DNA of 64,000 nt from Cyanophora paradoxa (GCA_004431415.1 QPMI01000243.1:44649-108648); one strand, 5' to 3'; shown: positions 45,401 to 56,342, counted from the first letter of the stretch. A program made the numbers and translations. Notes: a model not told the origin generated them from the letters alone.

Positions 45401-46726
45401 ATCCGCCGGGAACGTTGTCATCAGCTTGGGGTATTCCGGACCTTCATTCGCTGTACCAAACCTGGAATGATGCCAGGGTGAACCAAAGATGACAAGCGAG
45501 TGAAGCTGCAAGCGAACCCGTAGTACTCGCTTAGGGTTAACTCTCTCTCGGTACGGTTGTTGTAGAAGTAGACCATGTACTTCGCCGGCTCGTACGAGGA
45601 GTGGCATGACTTGCAGAATTCTAGACTGCTCTCATCGGCATCCCAAAAGTCTTGGAAGACCATAGCCTGCACAGGGTTCGCGATTGATCAGGTATTAAAA
45701 ACCAGGTGGGGTGGGGGGGGGGGGGGTGGGGTGGGAATGGGGAAGAAACTGAAGGGAGAAAGAAGGGGGGGGGGGGGGGGGGGGGGGGAGCGGGGGGCAA
45801 ACCTCGAGGAAGGGATAATCGTAGTCATCTGTTTCCGAAGTGGATTTGTCAATAGCCCATAGGATCGGTGAGATTGTGCTGTGTGGATATGATTGGCGAA
45901 ACTTCAAGGTCGATCAAAAAGTTTCATACTTATAGTCGATCGGATACGCAGAAGTGAGGTCGTAATACCAAGAACCCTCATCGGATTCATACCACTCATG
46001 CCCCTCGGGAATCATCCATTCGCCGAAGTCTGTGTCAAAAACTGTGTTACCGTCGTAGTTCCCACTCGTCAACTCGAATGCAAATTCCGTCGATCCTAAG
46101 TCGTTTGGGTCCCACGGATTCGTGATGCCGCCAGGATAGCGCGTGACATTGTTGACTGAGGACCGATCCAGCCACACATCAACCGCGGCCCCGGTAGAGT
46201 TCACGGGCCAGGAATCGACAGTCCAGCTGGTCGGGTCGTCCACAGGGTCGTACGCGGCCGGCAGCTCCTTCCAAAGCGAAACGGGGCAACCCGGATACGG
46301 GACCCACCAGCAATACAATTGCGGATTCTCGCATGTTCCTGAAGGAAGAGCACGAAAGTTAAGTCAGCAGCGGTGACAGATCTAGAGTGCGCGCGGAGGG
46401 GGAGGGGGGGGGGGGGGCGATCGGGAGGAGACCGGGGGGCGGGGGGGGAGAGAGAGGGGGGTAGGGGGATAAGGCGCAGAACAAGCGGATACCCGGCAGA
46501 GGAAGGCGGGGTCTCCGATGGGATACAGGGAAAATAATGAAGCACGGGCAAGGGGGGGGGGTACGCTACAGGATAGTGGCGCGTGGGACTAGGTGATGGG
46601 GGCTAGGGACTGAAGACTGGAGGGTTACGGACGCGCACCCCATTTGGCGCCATCGATGCGCACTGCTGCCGTTAGTAACAAAAGCACCAATAGCTGCACG
46701 GCTCCGCTAGAGCCGCCTCTCTGCAT
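33408..46726 (-). CDS. Giant pentameric ligand-gated ion channel with three tandem ectodomain repeats
   Basis: The signal peptide (MQRGGSSGAVQLLVLLLLTA) starts at 46726; an in-frame Met at 46807 is an alternative. Cys- and aromatic-rich exons (46344-44870) follow, then three tandem units of about 3 kb. The C-terminal 500-600 residues are a pLGIC: FNSIFAVSERDQSFKADITA, VYNWTDLRF, IWEPLLTR, SKYPFDTQ joined by splicing to TFKIGVRSNTW, then TM1 (VNILFPIALICLAILTTYFM), TM2 (RVSVCAVGISATLGFSFVVQ, then PPVSY), TM3 (MALYIMLAYIIGIISITIQI), a charged cytoplasmic loop and TM4 (ARSILLFFFVLFTPLILAVW). WTDLR, PFDTQ and four TM segments in this order define the family. The Cys of the Cys-loop is not seen after PFDTQ. 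The last repeat and the channel ectodomain lie in one open frame (35858-34914). Confidence 0.75.
35700..38610 (-). repeat. Ion-channel ectodomain repeat unit 3
   Basis: The unit begins LYEYTSANPANPAEYVRNQV and includes FAPGDELVFVARFKRL, CGMTLVTNIEWADAAS, LIPRSRYV, RDVLLFSVTVTKEM, FENFDGCANRDVSAAAP, EYGIDGTV, NKIIDVFTTVPAGSRLTEGA, VNVRFSRPVRLGN, GSSILTFY and GDASELYPGSNVSVPLDGL. It ends VPVGSMASAGVFVYA, directly followed by the channel domain. One intron carries a G run of about 24 near 37011-37034. Confidence 0.75.
38690..41600 (-). repeat. Ion-channel ectodomain repeat unit 2
   Basis: The unit begins VVYSYESSNPEHPAQFRQGD and runs through LSPGDELVVAVQFKGL, AGCRMQLATNIEYSDS, LIPRSRYV, EDVLLFSAKL, FTNLASCNNSIVDARAPDG, TYGIDLNV, NKVLDVYTTLPAGNYSDGAV, INVKFARPVTVANT, EGTSLLKFS and GDASEAVPGSRRLVLLDV. 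It ends LPVGRLASGGLVVRPASLEA. The late part resembles bacterial-type cell-surface beta-sandwich repeats with a FARP...TVG.GDAS pattern. Confidence 0.75.
41690..44620 (-). repeat. Ion-channel ectodomain repeat unit 1 (low-GC copy)
   Basis: The unit begins VYNYNSSHESNTAEYLRGQT and ends near SVTIDKDACV. Recognisable blocks shared with units 2 and 3 are FTVGDEIVIAVAFKQL, AGCNMTLALNVQYSN, LIPRSEFVRL, NILLFTLKV, FENFDSCENKLVSAVP, AYGIDFDV, NKIVDIYTTAREGAYVEGV, INLRFARPVVLGNT, TSILTFYYS, DASEVTVGSRVL and GKLSTGRLIV. Base composition is clearly less GC-rich than in units 2 and 3. Confidence 0.75.
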
Positions 46727-46807
46727 GCAAACCGTTAGGGCGGGAAACTGGCTTGAATCCAAGGAAGCGCTAGGCACTAGCGAGGCGGCAGGACTTGCCA
46801 TCCCCAT

Positions 46808-47873
46808 TCTTTGACGAGAAGGCGCTCCGCGAATGTTGACACGCGTGCTGTGGGACTGGTAAGCATTTAAGCGCTGTTGACACGCGCGCTGTGGGACTGC
46901 TCACGTCTGTTAACTCACAGGGGCGAGCAACTCACAGGGTCGGCGCTGTGTGTCTTATCCGCAGAGCAATCTGCGGCCGCGCTCAGTGATTATTATGATG
47001 AGGCCGCAATCTTCTCATGTCTAGCGCCTCGAACTCGAGCTCTTATCTAAGCTGTGGCTGGAGAGGACCTGGGCCGTCGTAGCACAGGTGCCGAACAGCT
47101 TCTGCCGTAGATTTACCGGGTCGCTTCGCCCACTAACCGCTGTTCGCTCTGTACATGCATATGTGTGAGCCTGCTAGCGCCTGTAACGGGCGGCGCTGCC
47201 CGCTGGACACGAGCACTCACCGGCAGCACGTGGAAGATGGGTGGGAATCACGCCTGCAAAGCACGCCTGCAAAGCGCCTGCAAGCGTTTGAGATAAGGCC
47301 TAGGGTGGCGGTAGAATCCGAATGGAGAAGAGGCGAGCTAGTCCATCACAACGCTCATCGGGCGACAAGGAAGCGCCCAACTTGCGGCCCAAGCATACGC
47401 CGTGCGGGCACGCTTGAGCCCCCGCTTTCCCTTCAGCTGGCGGGCCTCAGGGCCTCCCAACTATCTTTTGCGCACCGACGACACGATTGCCGCCGGTGAC
47501 TCCGCTCGCCTCTGCCCGCTCGTGGACTTCGTTGGCGGCAGCTGAGCCGCAGCTCTTGTCCCCGGGTACGCGCGCTGGCGCCAAAAAAACCCGAGACGGA
47601 ACCTCGAGCTCGACGTCGACGTCGACGTCGACGTCGATCGCGATCGACTTAAGGCTTCGAAAAATTCGCTGCTTCAATACATTAATCGGCGGCCGCCGGC
47701 CGCGGGGGGACCAGGGGACCGGCGGGGCCGCGGGGGTGCATGCGCTAGCGCTACGCAGCAGTCCGGTCAACGCTCGAACAAACGCTGCGAGTGTCTGTCT
47801 CTGTGACAACTGCAGCCTGCCTGGAGAACGCGGAAAGCTAGGCAGCCTAGAAAAGCAACGCTCGCGCTCAAGC
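46808..47873. other. Spacer with short direct repeats and a (GTCGAC)n stretch
   Basis: Upstream flank of the ion-channel gene. Near 46834-46905 a unit GTTGACACGCG.GCTGTGGGAC occurs twice. CAACTCACAGGG-like copies lie near 46910-46940, and CGACGTCGACGTCGACGTCG lies at about 47611-47634. An open stretch from 47155 (MHMCEPASACNGRRCP) has no supporting context. Confidence 0.5.
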
Positions 47874-50052
47874 TCAGGCCACGGGCGGCCGCCCGCCGTG
47901 CGACTGGATCCCGTTGATGCCCGGCGACGGCGTTCTCCTCTCCGTCGGCGGCGTCGGCGTGAAGCGCGGCGCCGACGCCTGCATGTCGGGCGGCGCCTGC
48001 GTGACGAAAGCTGCGGGGAGGCGGCGTGTCAGCACGGCGGGGCACAACCAGAACGGGGGGGCCGCACTGGAGGTGGGGTAGGCGGCGGCGAAGGTGGGCT
48101 CGGGGTCGTCGAAGGAGTGGGGGGGCAGCTGCGGGGGGGGCGCCCTGCGGGGGCCTCGGCGCCGGAGCGAGCGGGGGCGGGGCGGGGGCGGACCGCTGGG
48201 CGTTGTTGATCTTGGCGAAGAGGAGGCGGAGGACGCGCTCCTTGTCCTCCCAGGAGAGGTCCCGGATGTCCACCTTCTGGGTCGGCGTCGTCGGCAGCTG
48301 GCTCGCCCCCGCCTCGCCCCCGAACTGCGTCCGGATGGTCGGGAACTTGACCCCCGACTTGCCGACGCTCGCCTCCCGGAACTGCTTGGCGTAGCGCTCC
48401 CGCTCGGCCGCCTCGCCTTCGGCGCGCTGCCGGCCGATCTCCCGCCGCACGTGGTCCAGCGCCTCCAGGAAAAAGGCCTCGACCTCCGTCCGCTGCTCCA
48501 GGATCTCCGCCGCCAGCTTCCGCACCTGCTTGAACTCCTTCCCCTTGATCTTCAGCAGCTTCTTCAGCGCCGCGATCTGCCCCCGCTCAGCGCCGCCCGG
48601 TCGCGGGGGAAAGCCGGCGGGGCGGGGGGGGGGGGGCACCTCGGTGCGGGCCTCCTCGAGGGCGGCCGAGTGCGCCGCCTCGGCCTTCTCCTTCTCCGCG
48701 GCGAAGTCCGCCGCCATCTGCCCCAGCGACCGCTCCAGGCTCTTGATCTTCGCCTGCAGGTCCCGGATCTGCCCCGCAAGCACCCTCAGCGCCGGCCGCC
48801 CGGGCGGAGGAGGAGCGGGCGGGCGGGCGGGCGGGCGGGCGGGCCTCCTTGTTCTGCTTCTGGCCCTTGGCGGCCCACTCCTGGGTGAGCTCCTTGGAGA
48901 TGACCATCTCGCGCTTCAGCTCCCGGCTCTCCTCCTCCAGCTGCTTCTTCGCCCGCTGCAGCTCCTCCGTCTCCTGCCGCCCCCGCCCCGCCCCGTCGGC
49001 CCCCGCTTCGCGCCCGCGCCCGCGCCCCAGGCGGCCGGGCGGACCGTGACGTGCAGCTTGAGCTCGTCGGCCATGCGGCGGTTCTGCTGCAGCACCCGCT
49101 TCGTGCTCTCGTCCAGCCGCTCCACCACGTCCTGGCCCCGGGCCCCTCGGCGCCCGAGCGGCGAGGGGCGCCCGCGCGGCGCCGCGCACCTCTTCGACTC
49201 GCTTCCGCAGATCCGCAAGCTTCATCTCCGCCTCCTTCTCCACGTGGATCTGCCGCCCCGCTGCCTGAGCGCGCAATGGGGGCGGGGCGGCGGCGAGCGG
49301 GGCGCGCCTTCTCGGCGATATACTTGCGCTCGAGGGCGCGCATCTCCTCCTCGTGGCGGTTCTTGGCCTGCGAGAGCTCGGACTCCAGGTTCTGCAGCCG
49401 CTCGATGATCATGCGCCGGTTCTCCTGCTCGCCGGCGCCCCCCGTCAGCCGCGCGCCCCGCCCCGCCCCGCCCCGCCCCGCCCCGCGCCCCCCCGCGCGC
49501 TGCGCAGCGGACCTTGAACTCGGCCAAGATCGAGTTCTCGTCCCGCAGCATCTGAAGCTCGTCCATCAGCTGCTGTTCCCGAATGTCGAACTTGTCTGCC
49601 TGGTCTGCGCCCCGCACGCGCTCAGCGCGCCGCGTGCCGGGGCGGCGTGCCGCGGGCCCGCCGCACACCCTTCATCTTCTGCTGGAAGACCGCCTCCATG
49701 TACTCGCGCTCCTTCTTCCACGTCTCCTGCGCCTGCGCGTACGCTTCTTGCAGCGTCTTGAACGCCTCCTCGCGCTTCCGCATCTCCTCTTCAAAGAAGC
49801 CCGTGATCTCAAGCTGCGGGCAGCGGGTTCGAGCGGCGAAGGCTCGGAGCGGCGGGCTGCACACACCCCGTCCCGCTCCTTCTTGTGCAGGTCGGTAAGG
49901 AGCTTCTCGTTCTCGCTCCGCCTGCAGTGACCACAGTTAGACGGCCCGAGCCGGCGCAAAGCTGGAAAACGGACATCTTGTCGATGCGGAGTTTGTACTC
50001 GTCCATGGCTCCTTTCCGAGCCTTGAGCTCATCCAGCATAACTGTCTCCGCC
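47874..50052 (-). CDS. Coiled-coil basal-body protein, BBOF1/CCDC176-like
   Basis: The start at 50052 gives MAETVMLDELKARKGAMDEY. Roughly ten short exons follow: ENEKLLTDLHKKERDG, EITGFFEEEMRKREEAFKTL, KFDIREQQLMDELQMLRDEN, MIIERLQNLESELSQAKNRH, EKEAEMKLADLRKRVEEV, VVERLDESTKRVLQQNRRMA, RELKREMVISKELTQEWAAK and IRDLQAKIKSLERSLGQMAA. After the coil come LSWEDKERVLRLLFAKINNA and a Pro/Thr-rich tail ending GIQSHGGRPPVA-stop. The LHKKER segment, continuous coiled coil and KERVLRLLFAK signature point to the basal body orientation factor family (DUF4515). This is from memory, so the assignment is moderate. Introns begin GTGCG. Confidence 0.55.
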
Positions 50053-50409
50053 ATAGCTAACCCAGGGGCTGCGGCCCTCGCGGCTAGGACTGCCGCGGAG
50101 CTTCGTCACGAGGCCGAAGCTACGGCTGCCGCACGTCTGCTGCTTCGCAGTCCTGCCGAATCCAGTTTTGCTTCCTGCCGAGATCCAGCGGCTCAAATGC
50201 ACTCTCAGCACTTAGCTAGCGAGTTTGCCCTTCTACAAGACACGATATCGCTGAGCTTGGGCTCGTCGTCCCAAAAGTGCGACTAGCCGGTGATTTGGCT
50301 GTACCCGCCAGAATCCGGCTTGACATCAAGCCGCCCGGATCAAATTTGCAGTCGTCTTGCGGCGCTTGCCGACGGTCACGATTCGAGTGATCATCAGCGT
50401 GAGCAACAG
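50053..50409. other. Spacer upstream of BBOF1-like gene
   Basis: About 350 bp lie between two minus-strand genes. GC is lower around 50215-50290. It presumably holds the promoter of the BBOF1-like gene and the 3' flank of the Kelch gene. No distinct motif was identified. Confidence 0.3.
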
Positions 50410-52282
50410 CTACGGCGCGATCGAGGGAGAGGCTGGACACGCGCGGGGCGGACGTGCCACGGCGCCTCGAGCGGCAGCCTGCAGGCGAGCGGGCGAGAAG
50501 ATGTCGTCGTCGGGGCGCAGGGCCGTAGGGACGCGGAACAACACCAGGTCGTTCGAGTAGCCTGCGCGTGATTCATAGAGAGGTGAGGGCGAGTAATGAA
50601 GGGGCGACGCGGCCGGGCGGCGGCGCACAGGGCCCCGAGTCGAGGTTGCCTGCGACGCCTGCGAAGAGGAGGAGGCCGCCGGCGGCGGGCGCCACGCAGT
50701 GCTTCGTACGACCCAGCACCTCCCGCCGCGACTCGCTCACGCCCCGCACCCGCGCGCTCACGTGCACCCGCAGCCTGAGCGCGCCGTCAGCGCCGGCCGC
50801 AGCCGCGGCGGAGGGGCGGGGCGGGGGCCGGACCTGGCCCACGAGAGGTCCGAGAGGCGAAGGACGTGGACCTCGTCCAGGGGCCGCAGGTGCTCCGTCC
50901 GCACCGGCTGCACTGCCCCCGCCCCGCCCCTCAGCCGCGCGAGCTCGTGGTCGCGCCGCGCCGACGGGCGGAGGGGCCCACCGTCGGCCTGGTGCCCGCC
51001 GAGGACCCACACGCAGCCGTGCAGGAGCGACGCGGAATGGCCGGAGAGGGGTGGCGGGGCCGGCCCGCTGCACTCCAGCCGCCGCCAACGCTGCTCCGCC
51101 AGGCTGTACTCGTGCACGTCCAGGCGGCCCGGTGGACCACCGCTCGCGCCCCGCGCCGCCGGTACCGTCGGTGCCTCCGGCGTCGGCTGCCCCGGGCCCT
51201 CTGCCGGCGAGTGGGCGGGCGCAGGGCTCTCCGGGGGGCGGGGAGGCGGAGCCGGAGCGGACCGGGCGGGGCGACCGTGGATCCGCCGAGGACCAGCAGG
51301 CGGCCGGCGCCCTCGTCGAAGCTCACCTGAGCCTGCCCGAAACGGCCGCAGGGCGCGGTGCCCGCTTCCCCCGCCCCCTCCTCTTCCTCCCTCAGCGACG
51401 CCTGCGGCCGCTGGGACGTGGGCGTGCGCGACGAGCGCAACTTCTGCTCGCGTACCCTGTCGAGGGAGCGGCTCGCGGGGTCGAATACGTGCAGGTCGTT
51501 AACCGGCCCGACGCTCGCAACCCGTCCGCCGAAGATCCTGTCCGCCGGCCGCCTGAACAGGGCGGGCGGGCGGGGCGGGTGGGCGTACCAGAGCTTTCCA
51601 CGCAGGGCGGACATGGATGGCGCAATGCGAAACTCAAAGAGGTCGAAGTCGGTCGTCTGGACCTCTTTGCTTTGCGTGTCGTACGAGAGGATCGTCAACT
51701 GGCGGCGCAGGCCGTAAGGCTAGGCCGCTGGCGATGATGGGGGGCCGGCCACACCTTCGCAGAGCGCTGCCGCTGCAGGAGGCAGTGGACCGTCCCGTCC
51801 ACCACGTCCATCGCTGCGATGTAGGGCGCGTAGTAGCCGGAGCCCGGCCCCCGCATTTTGACCCAGGCATGCGTCTCGAGGTCGAGCGTGTCGCTGACGC
51901 GGCGTCAGAGCGAACCGGGGCGGGGCGGGGCGGAGGGCACGCGCTACACGATCGAGCCGTAATGTTCAGATGCGACGTAGAGTTTCGACCCCCACCGCAC
52001 GGAAGTGAAGCCGCTAAGCGGTACCGACGGGGTTCTGTCCCTGATCGGCCACGAGCAGAAGCTGGGCTGCGAATCCGGCACGATCTGCGGAACAAGTTAG
52101 CTACGTGAGATAGGGCGGACAGGCGCATCATTTTTGGGGGGAGAGTATGGCAGCGGGCGCACCTTGCGAAGCGCTTTGCACGTGGATCGGACAGCACACA
52201 GATCGCGTGCGTTCAGACCCACGCGGCAAATGCACAAGATGAGCTCCGCAGGCAGGACCAGCAGGTTGCTCGCGGTCTCCAT
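50410..52282 (-). CDS. F-box/Kelch-repeat protein
   Basis: F-box/Kelch proteins are substrate receptors of SCF (SKP1-CUL1) ubiquitin ligases. The start at 52282 gives METASNLLVLPAELILCICR, then VGLNARDLCAVRSTCKALRK, a clear F-box. Kelch-like blades follow in separate exons: WGSKLYVASEHYGSIV, AWVKMRGPGSGYYAPYIAAM, LTILSYDTQSKEVQ, PVNDLHVFDPASRSLDRV, GRLLVLGGSTVAPPG, LLHGCVWVLGGHQADGG, LDEVHVLRLSDLSWARS, AAGGLLLFAGVAGNLDSG and NDLVLFRVP. The stop is at 50410. GG-plus-Y/W spacing supports a beta-propeller. It is divergent from the RCC1 gene with a short shared promoter. Confidence 0.75.
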
Positions 52283-52627
52283 CTCATGCAGCGCTCACCG
52301 CTCACTTCTGAGTGCTGACCCGTGCCCTGCTGGCCCAGTGGCCCACTGGCCCAGTGGCCCCCTGGCATGGGGTATCGGGTTTTCGGGGCATCAGTTTCAG
52401 GCACTCGCCGGCTTAGCTAGCAGCCGGTGATGAGCTGGTGAGCTGAGGATCGAGCTACTCTGTAGGCAAAATGATGCCCCGTCGATAGCGAGGCAATCCG
52501 GATTGTGCAGCCGGAGCCGCTTGCCTCGATGCCGAACTCGAGAGACGTATCGGTTAAAGCCCAGCTCGTGTTTGAAGCGCCCCCGCTACCCGCACTCGGC
52601 ATAAAAGGTTCCGCTCTTGCTCTGCGC
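52283..52627. promoter_or_regulatory. Divergent promoter with TATA-like box and TGGCCCAGTGG repeats
   Basis: The region lies between the Kelch (-) and RCC1 (+) genes. Overlapping copies of CTGGCCCAGTGGCCC lie at about 52331-52365. A GGCATAAAAGG TATA-like element at about 52598-52608 sits 20-30 bp before the probable start region of the RCC1 gene. Confidence 0.45.
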
Positions 52628-55027
52628 ATGCGCGGTCTTTCGGGCCTCACCCCTCAGCAGACATCGGCTATGTGGCGGCGTGGGGCAATGGCGTCGATGG
52701 GCAGCTTGGGAACGGGAAGGAGTCTAGCTACGCGGTGCCGGTCCTCATCGACGCGCTGCGGCAACGCATCGTCCGGCAGCTTGCGTGCGGCTCCATGCAC
52801 TCGGCCGCGCTCTTCGGTGCGCGCTTTTCTCTTCAAGCTGCATTCAGCGTCAAGTGCGAGTTGACCTTCGCCCCGCACAGACTCCGGCGAGGTGCTGACC
52901 TGGGGCCTTGGAGACGAGGGTTCGCGCACGCCGGCCCTGCGTGCGGGCTGGGCCCGCGCCGCTGACTGCAGACACGCAGGGCAACTCGGCCACGGCGCGC
53001 GAAACAGCGAGTCGAGGCCGCGACGCATCGAGGCCCTGGCGGCGGTCCGGATCGCGTACATCGCGTGCGGCGGGGCGCACTCCGCCGCGATCTCCGGTGC
53101 GGGGCCCCGCGCGGCCCGCTCCGGCGGGCGCGCAGCCGATTGCGCGGCGCAGAGAACGGCGAGCTCTTCACGTGGGGCCGCGGCGCGGAGGGGCAGCTGG
53201 GCCACGGGGACGTCGCCTCGCGCCTGCTGCCCACCCGCCTGGAGCGCCTGGTGAGCGGCGCGGGGCCCGGCCCCAGGGGGCCCCTTCGTGGTGCGCCGCC
53301 CCGGCCGCCGCCGACCGCGCCGCCGGCGCCCCCCGACGCCGGGGCGCAGAACAAGCCCCAGGTGGTCGCCCCGCTGAGCGGGCGCGAGGCGCGCGCCATC
53401 TCCTGCGGCGCCTTCCACGCCGCCGTCCTCCTCAGTGCGCCCGCCCTCGCTCCCTCCCTCGGCGCCGGCTGATCGTCTCGGGGCCGGCAGAGGGCGGGGA
53501 GGTGTGGACGTGGGCGCTGGCGCCGCGGGGGGCGCGGAGCGGGCAGCTGGGGCGCGGGGAGGGGGAGGTGGAGGCGTTCGTGCCGAAGGCGGTGCGGGGG
53601 CTGGCGGGGCGCGACGTGCGGGCGATCGCGTGCGGCAGCGAGCACACGGCGGCGCTGACCTCCAACGGGCACCTCTTCTGCTTCGGGCGGGGCTCGAGCG
53701 GGGTGCTGGGGACGGGCGAGGCGGGCAACGCGGGGGCGCCGCGCCCCGTGGAGGCCCTCCAGCACGTCTTCGTCCGCCTCGTCGCCTCCGGCAACTACCA
53801 CTCCCTCTGCTGGGGTCTGAGCCCGCCCCGCGCCCCCTCCCCCGCCCGCCCCGCCCCCGTCCCACCGCCCCCGCAGCGATCCCGCGGCGCTCCGAGGGGC
53901 TGGCGGCCCCCGCGGGGAACGGCGTGCGGCAGTCGCCGTCGCCGAGCTCGCCGCAGGGGCCGGGGGCGGGGGGCCGGAGGGCGAGCAGGCGGGGCTGCTG
54001 CGGGGCTGGAGCGGCTTGACGGAGTCGGGACGGAGCGGGAGCGGGGGAGCAGCGGACGCCGGCGCTCCTCCACCGGCTCCGCCCCACCGCCTCCCCAGCG
54101 GCTTCGGCCCCGCCCGCCCCCCGTCCCCGCCGCCCCGGCGCCCCGCAGTCCGTCCCGCCCTCCCCACCCCGCCTCCCCGCCCACGGCGCGCCCGCCCGCC
54201 CGGCCGGAGCTGGGCGCCCGCCGCGGCCTCCCCGCCCTCACCGTCGCCCCGCGGGACGGCTACCCCGGCGCCCCGCCCGTCGCCCCCTTCGCCTCCAGCC
54301 ACCCCTACCTCTCGGACGCCGGCCCCGGCCCCCCGGCTTCGGCCCCCGCCTCGGCCCCGCACAGCGCCTCGGTGCTGACGAGCGCGCGGACGCCGGTCTC
54401 CATCGGGCCGCACCCCGTCTCCCCCCCGACCGCCAACGGCGGCCCGCCGGGCTTCGCCGGCCTCGTCTCGCCGCCCACGGCGCGGAGCGCGCGGCCCACC
54501 CCCGAGCTCGAGGCGGCCGCGTCGGACGCGTGGGAGCAGTTCCAGAAGCGGATGCGGGAGGTGGAGGAGACGCTGCCGTTCTCGTACGCGCGGCTGCAGC
54601 CGGCGGTGGAGGCGCTGCGGCGGAAGGTGCAGGCGGACGCGCTCGCGCTGCAGCGGCTGCGCCTCGAGGTCGGCGGCCTCCAGGACGAGCGCCTCGCCCT
54701 CGAGCGCCGCCTCCGCGAGGCGCTCGCCACCGGCGGGCCCGACGCCCGCGCCCTCCTCGAGCGCGAGCGGGAGGCGCGCGAGGCGGCGGAGGAGGCGGCG
54801 GCGGCGGAGGCGCGGGCAGCGGCAGAGGCGCGGCAGGAGAACGCGGCGCTGAAGCGGGAGCTAGAGCGGATGGACATCCGCGAGCGCACGCTCCGCGAGC
54901 GCCTCCTCCTCCTCGAGGAGGAGAACAGCGCGCTCTCCGGTGCCCCGCCCCCGACCCCGAACTCCACGCACCGCCCCGCCCCCTCACGCCTCGCCCCGCA
55001 GGCCGCGGCGACTACGACCCGAGGTGA
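52628..55027 (+). CDS. RCC1-repeat protein with C-terminal coiled coil
   Basis: RCC1 repeats form a seven-bladed propeller used for guanine-nucleotide exchange or protein binding. Blades seen are YVAAWGNGVDGQLGNGKESS, VRQLACGSMHSAALFG, SGEVLTWGLGDEG, GQLGHGARNSESRPRR, IAYIACGGAHSAAISG, GELFTWGRGAEGQLGHGD, AISCGAFHAAVL, EVWTWALAPRG, VRAIACGSEHTAALTSNG, HLFCFGRGSSGVLGTG and LVASGNYHSLCWG. A Pro/Ser-rich linker and a coiled coil (WEQFQKRMREVEETLPF to RERLLLLEEENSALSG) follow, and the end is RGDYDPR-stop. The start is uncertain: the RCC1 frame has no ATG just upstream, so 52628 assumes a tiny first exon. The architecture recalls ciliary or plant RCC1 proteins, but no specific orthologue is claimed. 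Confidence 0.75.
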
Positions 55028-55256
55028 CCCCGCCCCGGCGGGCTCTTTCGACGGCCCATGCATGCAATCGTTTCATCAGGCTAAGCAGAGAGGCAGGCTA
55101 GTCTACTAGAACTAGGCTAAGTAGGTGCTTCACAGGAGCGCAAGCGTAAAATCGTGCGCGACGTACGGCGGGGGTCGCGCCGGCGGAATTGCGGGAGCTC
55201 GAGGGTGGGGTGGACTGGGGCTGGAAGGGGCGGGGAGGAATCGAGGGGCGGGGCGC
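55028..55256. other. Convergent spacer
   Basis: Short 3' flanks of the RCC1 gene and the membrane-protein gene. No features were identified. Confidence 0.3.
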
Positions 55257-56342
55257 TCAGACTTCGGCGCGGACGCGGCGGGCCTGCGAGGAGCGCCCCA
55301 TGACCAGAGGCCCGGGGCGGGGGCCGGCGCGAGGCGGGCGGGGCGCACGCGGGAGGCGTCCTCGGAGAGGTAGCCGGCCTTGAGGGGCGTGCCCGTCTCC
55401 ACGGGGGCCCGCCGCACGAAGCTCACCAGCAGCGTCCCCACCAGCGGCGCCAGCAGGCTCGCCCCCACCGCCGCCGCCCCCAGCGAGGAGGCCCAGCTGC
55501 GCCGCCGCGTCACGCACCAGCGCCGGCGCCGGCGGGGCGCGGGGGGCGCGGGGCCGGACCCGAAGTAGAGGGTGGTGAAGCCCTGGCGGAGGGCCTCGGT
55601 GGAATCGAAGGAGAGCGAGTCGAAGACGGGGGGCGCGAGCTCCGGCCTCGCCCGCGTGAGCAGCGTGCTGAACGCCGGGTAGAGCTTCGCCTTCCACACC
55701 GCGAACCCCGCCACCGACGCCCCGCCGCTGCGCGCGCCGGCCTGGCGGTCAGCGCCGCCCGGACTTCATGATCAGCTGGATGGGACGCACGCGATCCAGG
55801 ACAGGGCGAGCAGCGGCAGGATGAACCGCGCGCCGGTCTTGCGGCGCAGCAGCTGCCGGATGCTCACGCTCGCGGTGACGAGGTGGAAGACGCCGGCCGC
55901 GCCCATCAGGACGAAGCACACGATGCCCCCCACGAAGGCCTCCTCGACCACATCGTCGGCGTCGCTGAGCTTTCGCCAGGCGTACCTGCGCGTTCCGCTC
56001 CTGGTCGGCCGCTTGTCGCGAGGTGCGCAGGACGCTCGCGCGCGCTCGCACCGGCCCGTCGATCCGTCAGCCGCTCGAAAATCGACGTACAAGAGCCCTG
56101 CGCGGCCGGTTTAGCCCGGAATGTGAGTCCTCTAACAAGAAGGATTGCACGCCAGCTTGAGCAAAGTCACTACTCAAAATTGAAGACTGAATCCAGGCCG
56201 GCGCGGGGATCGCGACGAGCGATGCCAAGCCAGCAATCACTGCCCGGGAGTCAGCGCCGCCCGGGAGTGCATCAGGCATGGAAAGCTCACGTGACAGAAC
56301 GGCCGTCACGAGATGGTAGGCCCGGAGCTCCGGCGGCTGCAT
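55257..56342 (-). CDS. Uncharacterised multipass membrane protein
   Basis: The start at 56342 gives MQPPELRAYHLVTAVLSREL. A later hydrophobic stretch reads AVIAGLASLVAIPAPAWIQS. The next exon has YAWRKLSDADDVVEEAFVGG, then IVCFVLMGAAGVFHLVTASV and FILPLLALSWIA. After an intron with donor GTGCGT come SVAGFAVWKAKLYPAFSTLL, LRQGFTTLYFGSG and a final hydrophobic pair (SLGAAAVGASLLAPLVGTLL, VSFVRR). The end is GYLSEDASR plus the short last exon ARRVRAEV-stop. At least four membrane segments are likely. No transporter or enzyme motif was recognised. The join of exon 1 to exon 2 is tentative. Confidence 0.45.

Noticed and set aside
47155-47499. Possible 114-codon plus-strand protein (MHMCEPASACNGRRCP)
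   Set aside because: No domain, low-complexity basic composition and no splice or promoter context.
47605-47640. (GTCGAC)n stretch considered as a CRISPR-like or origin element
   Set aside because: It is an uninterrupted simple repeat with no spacers in a eukaryotic genome.
52653-54420. Long minus-strand frames opposite the RCC1 gene
   Set aside because: The plus strand carries clear RCC1 blades; the minus translation is Arg/Pro/Ala low complexity.
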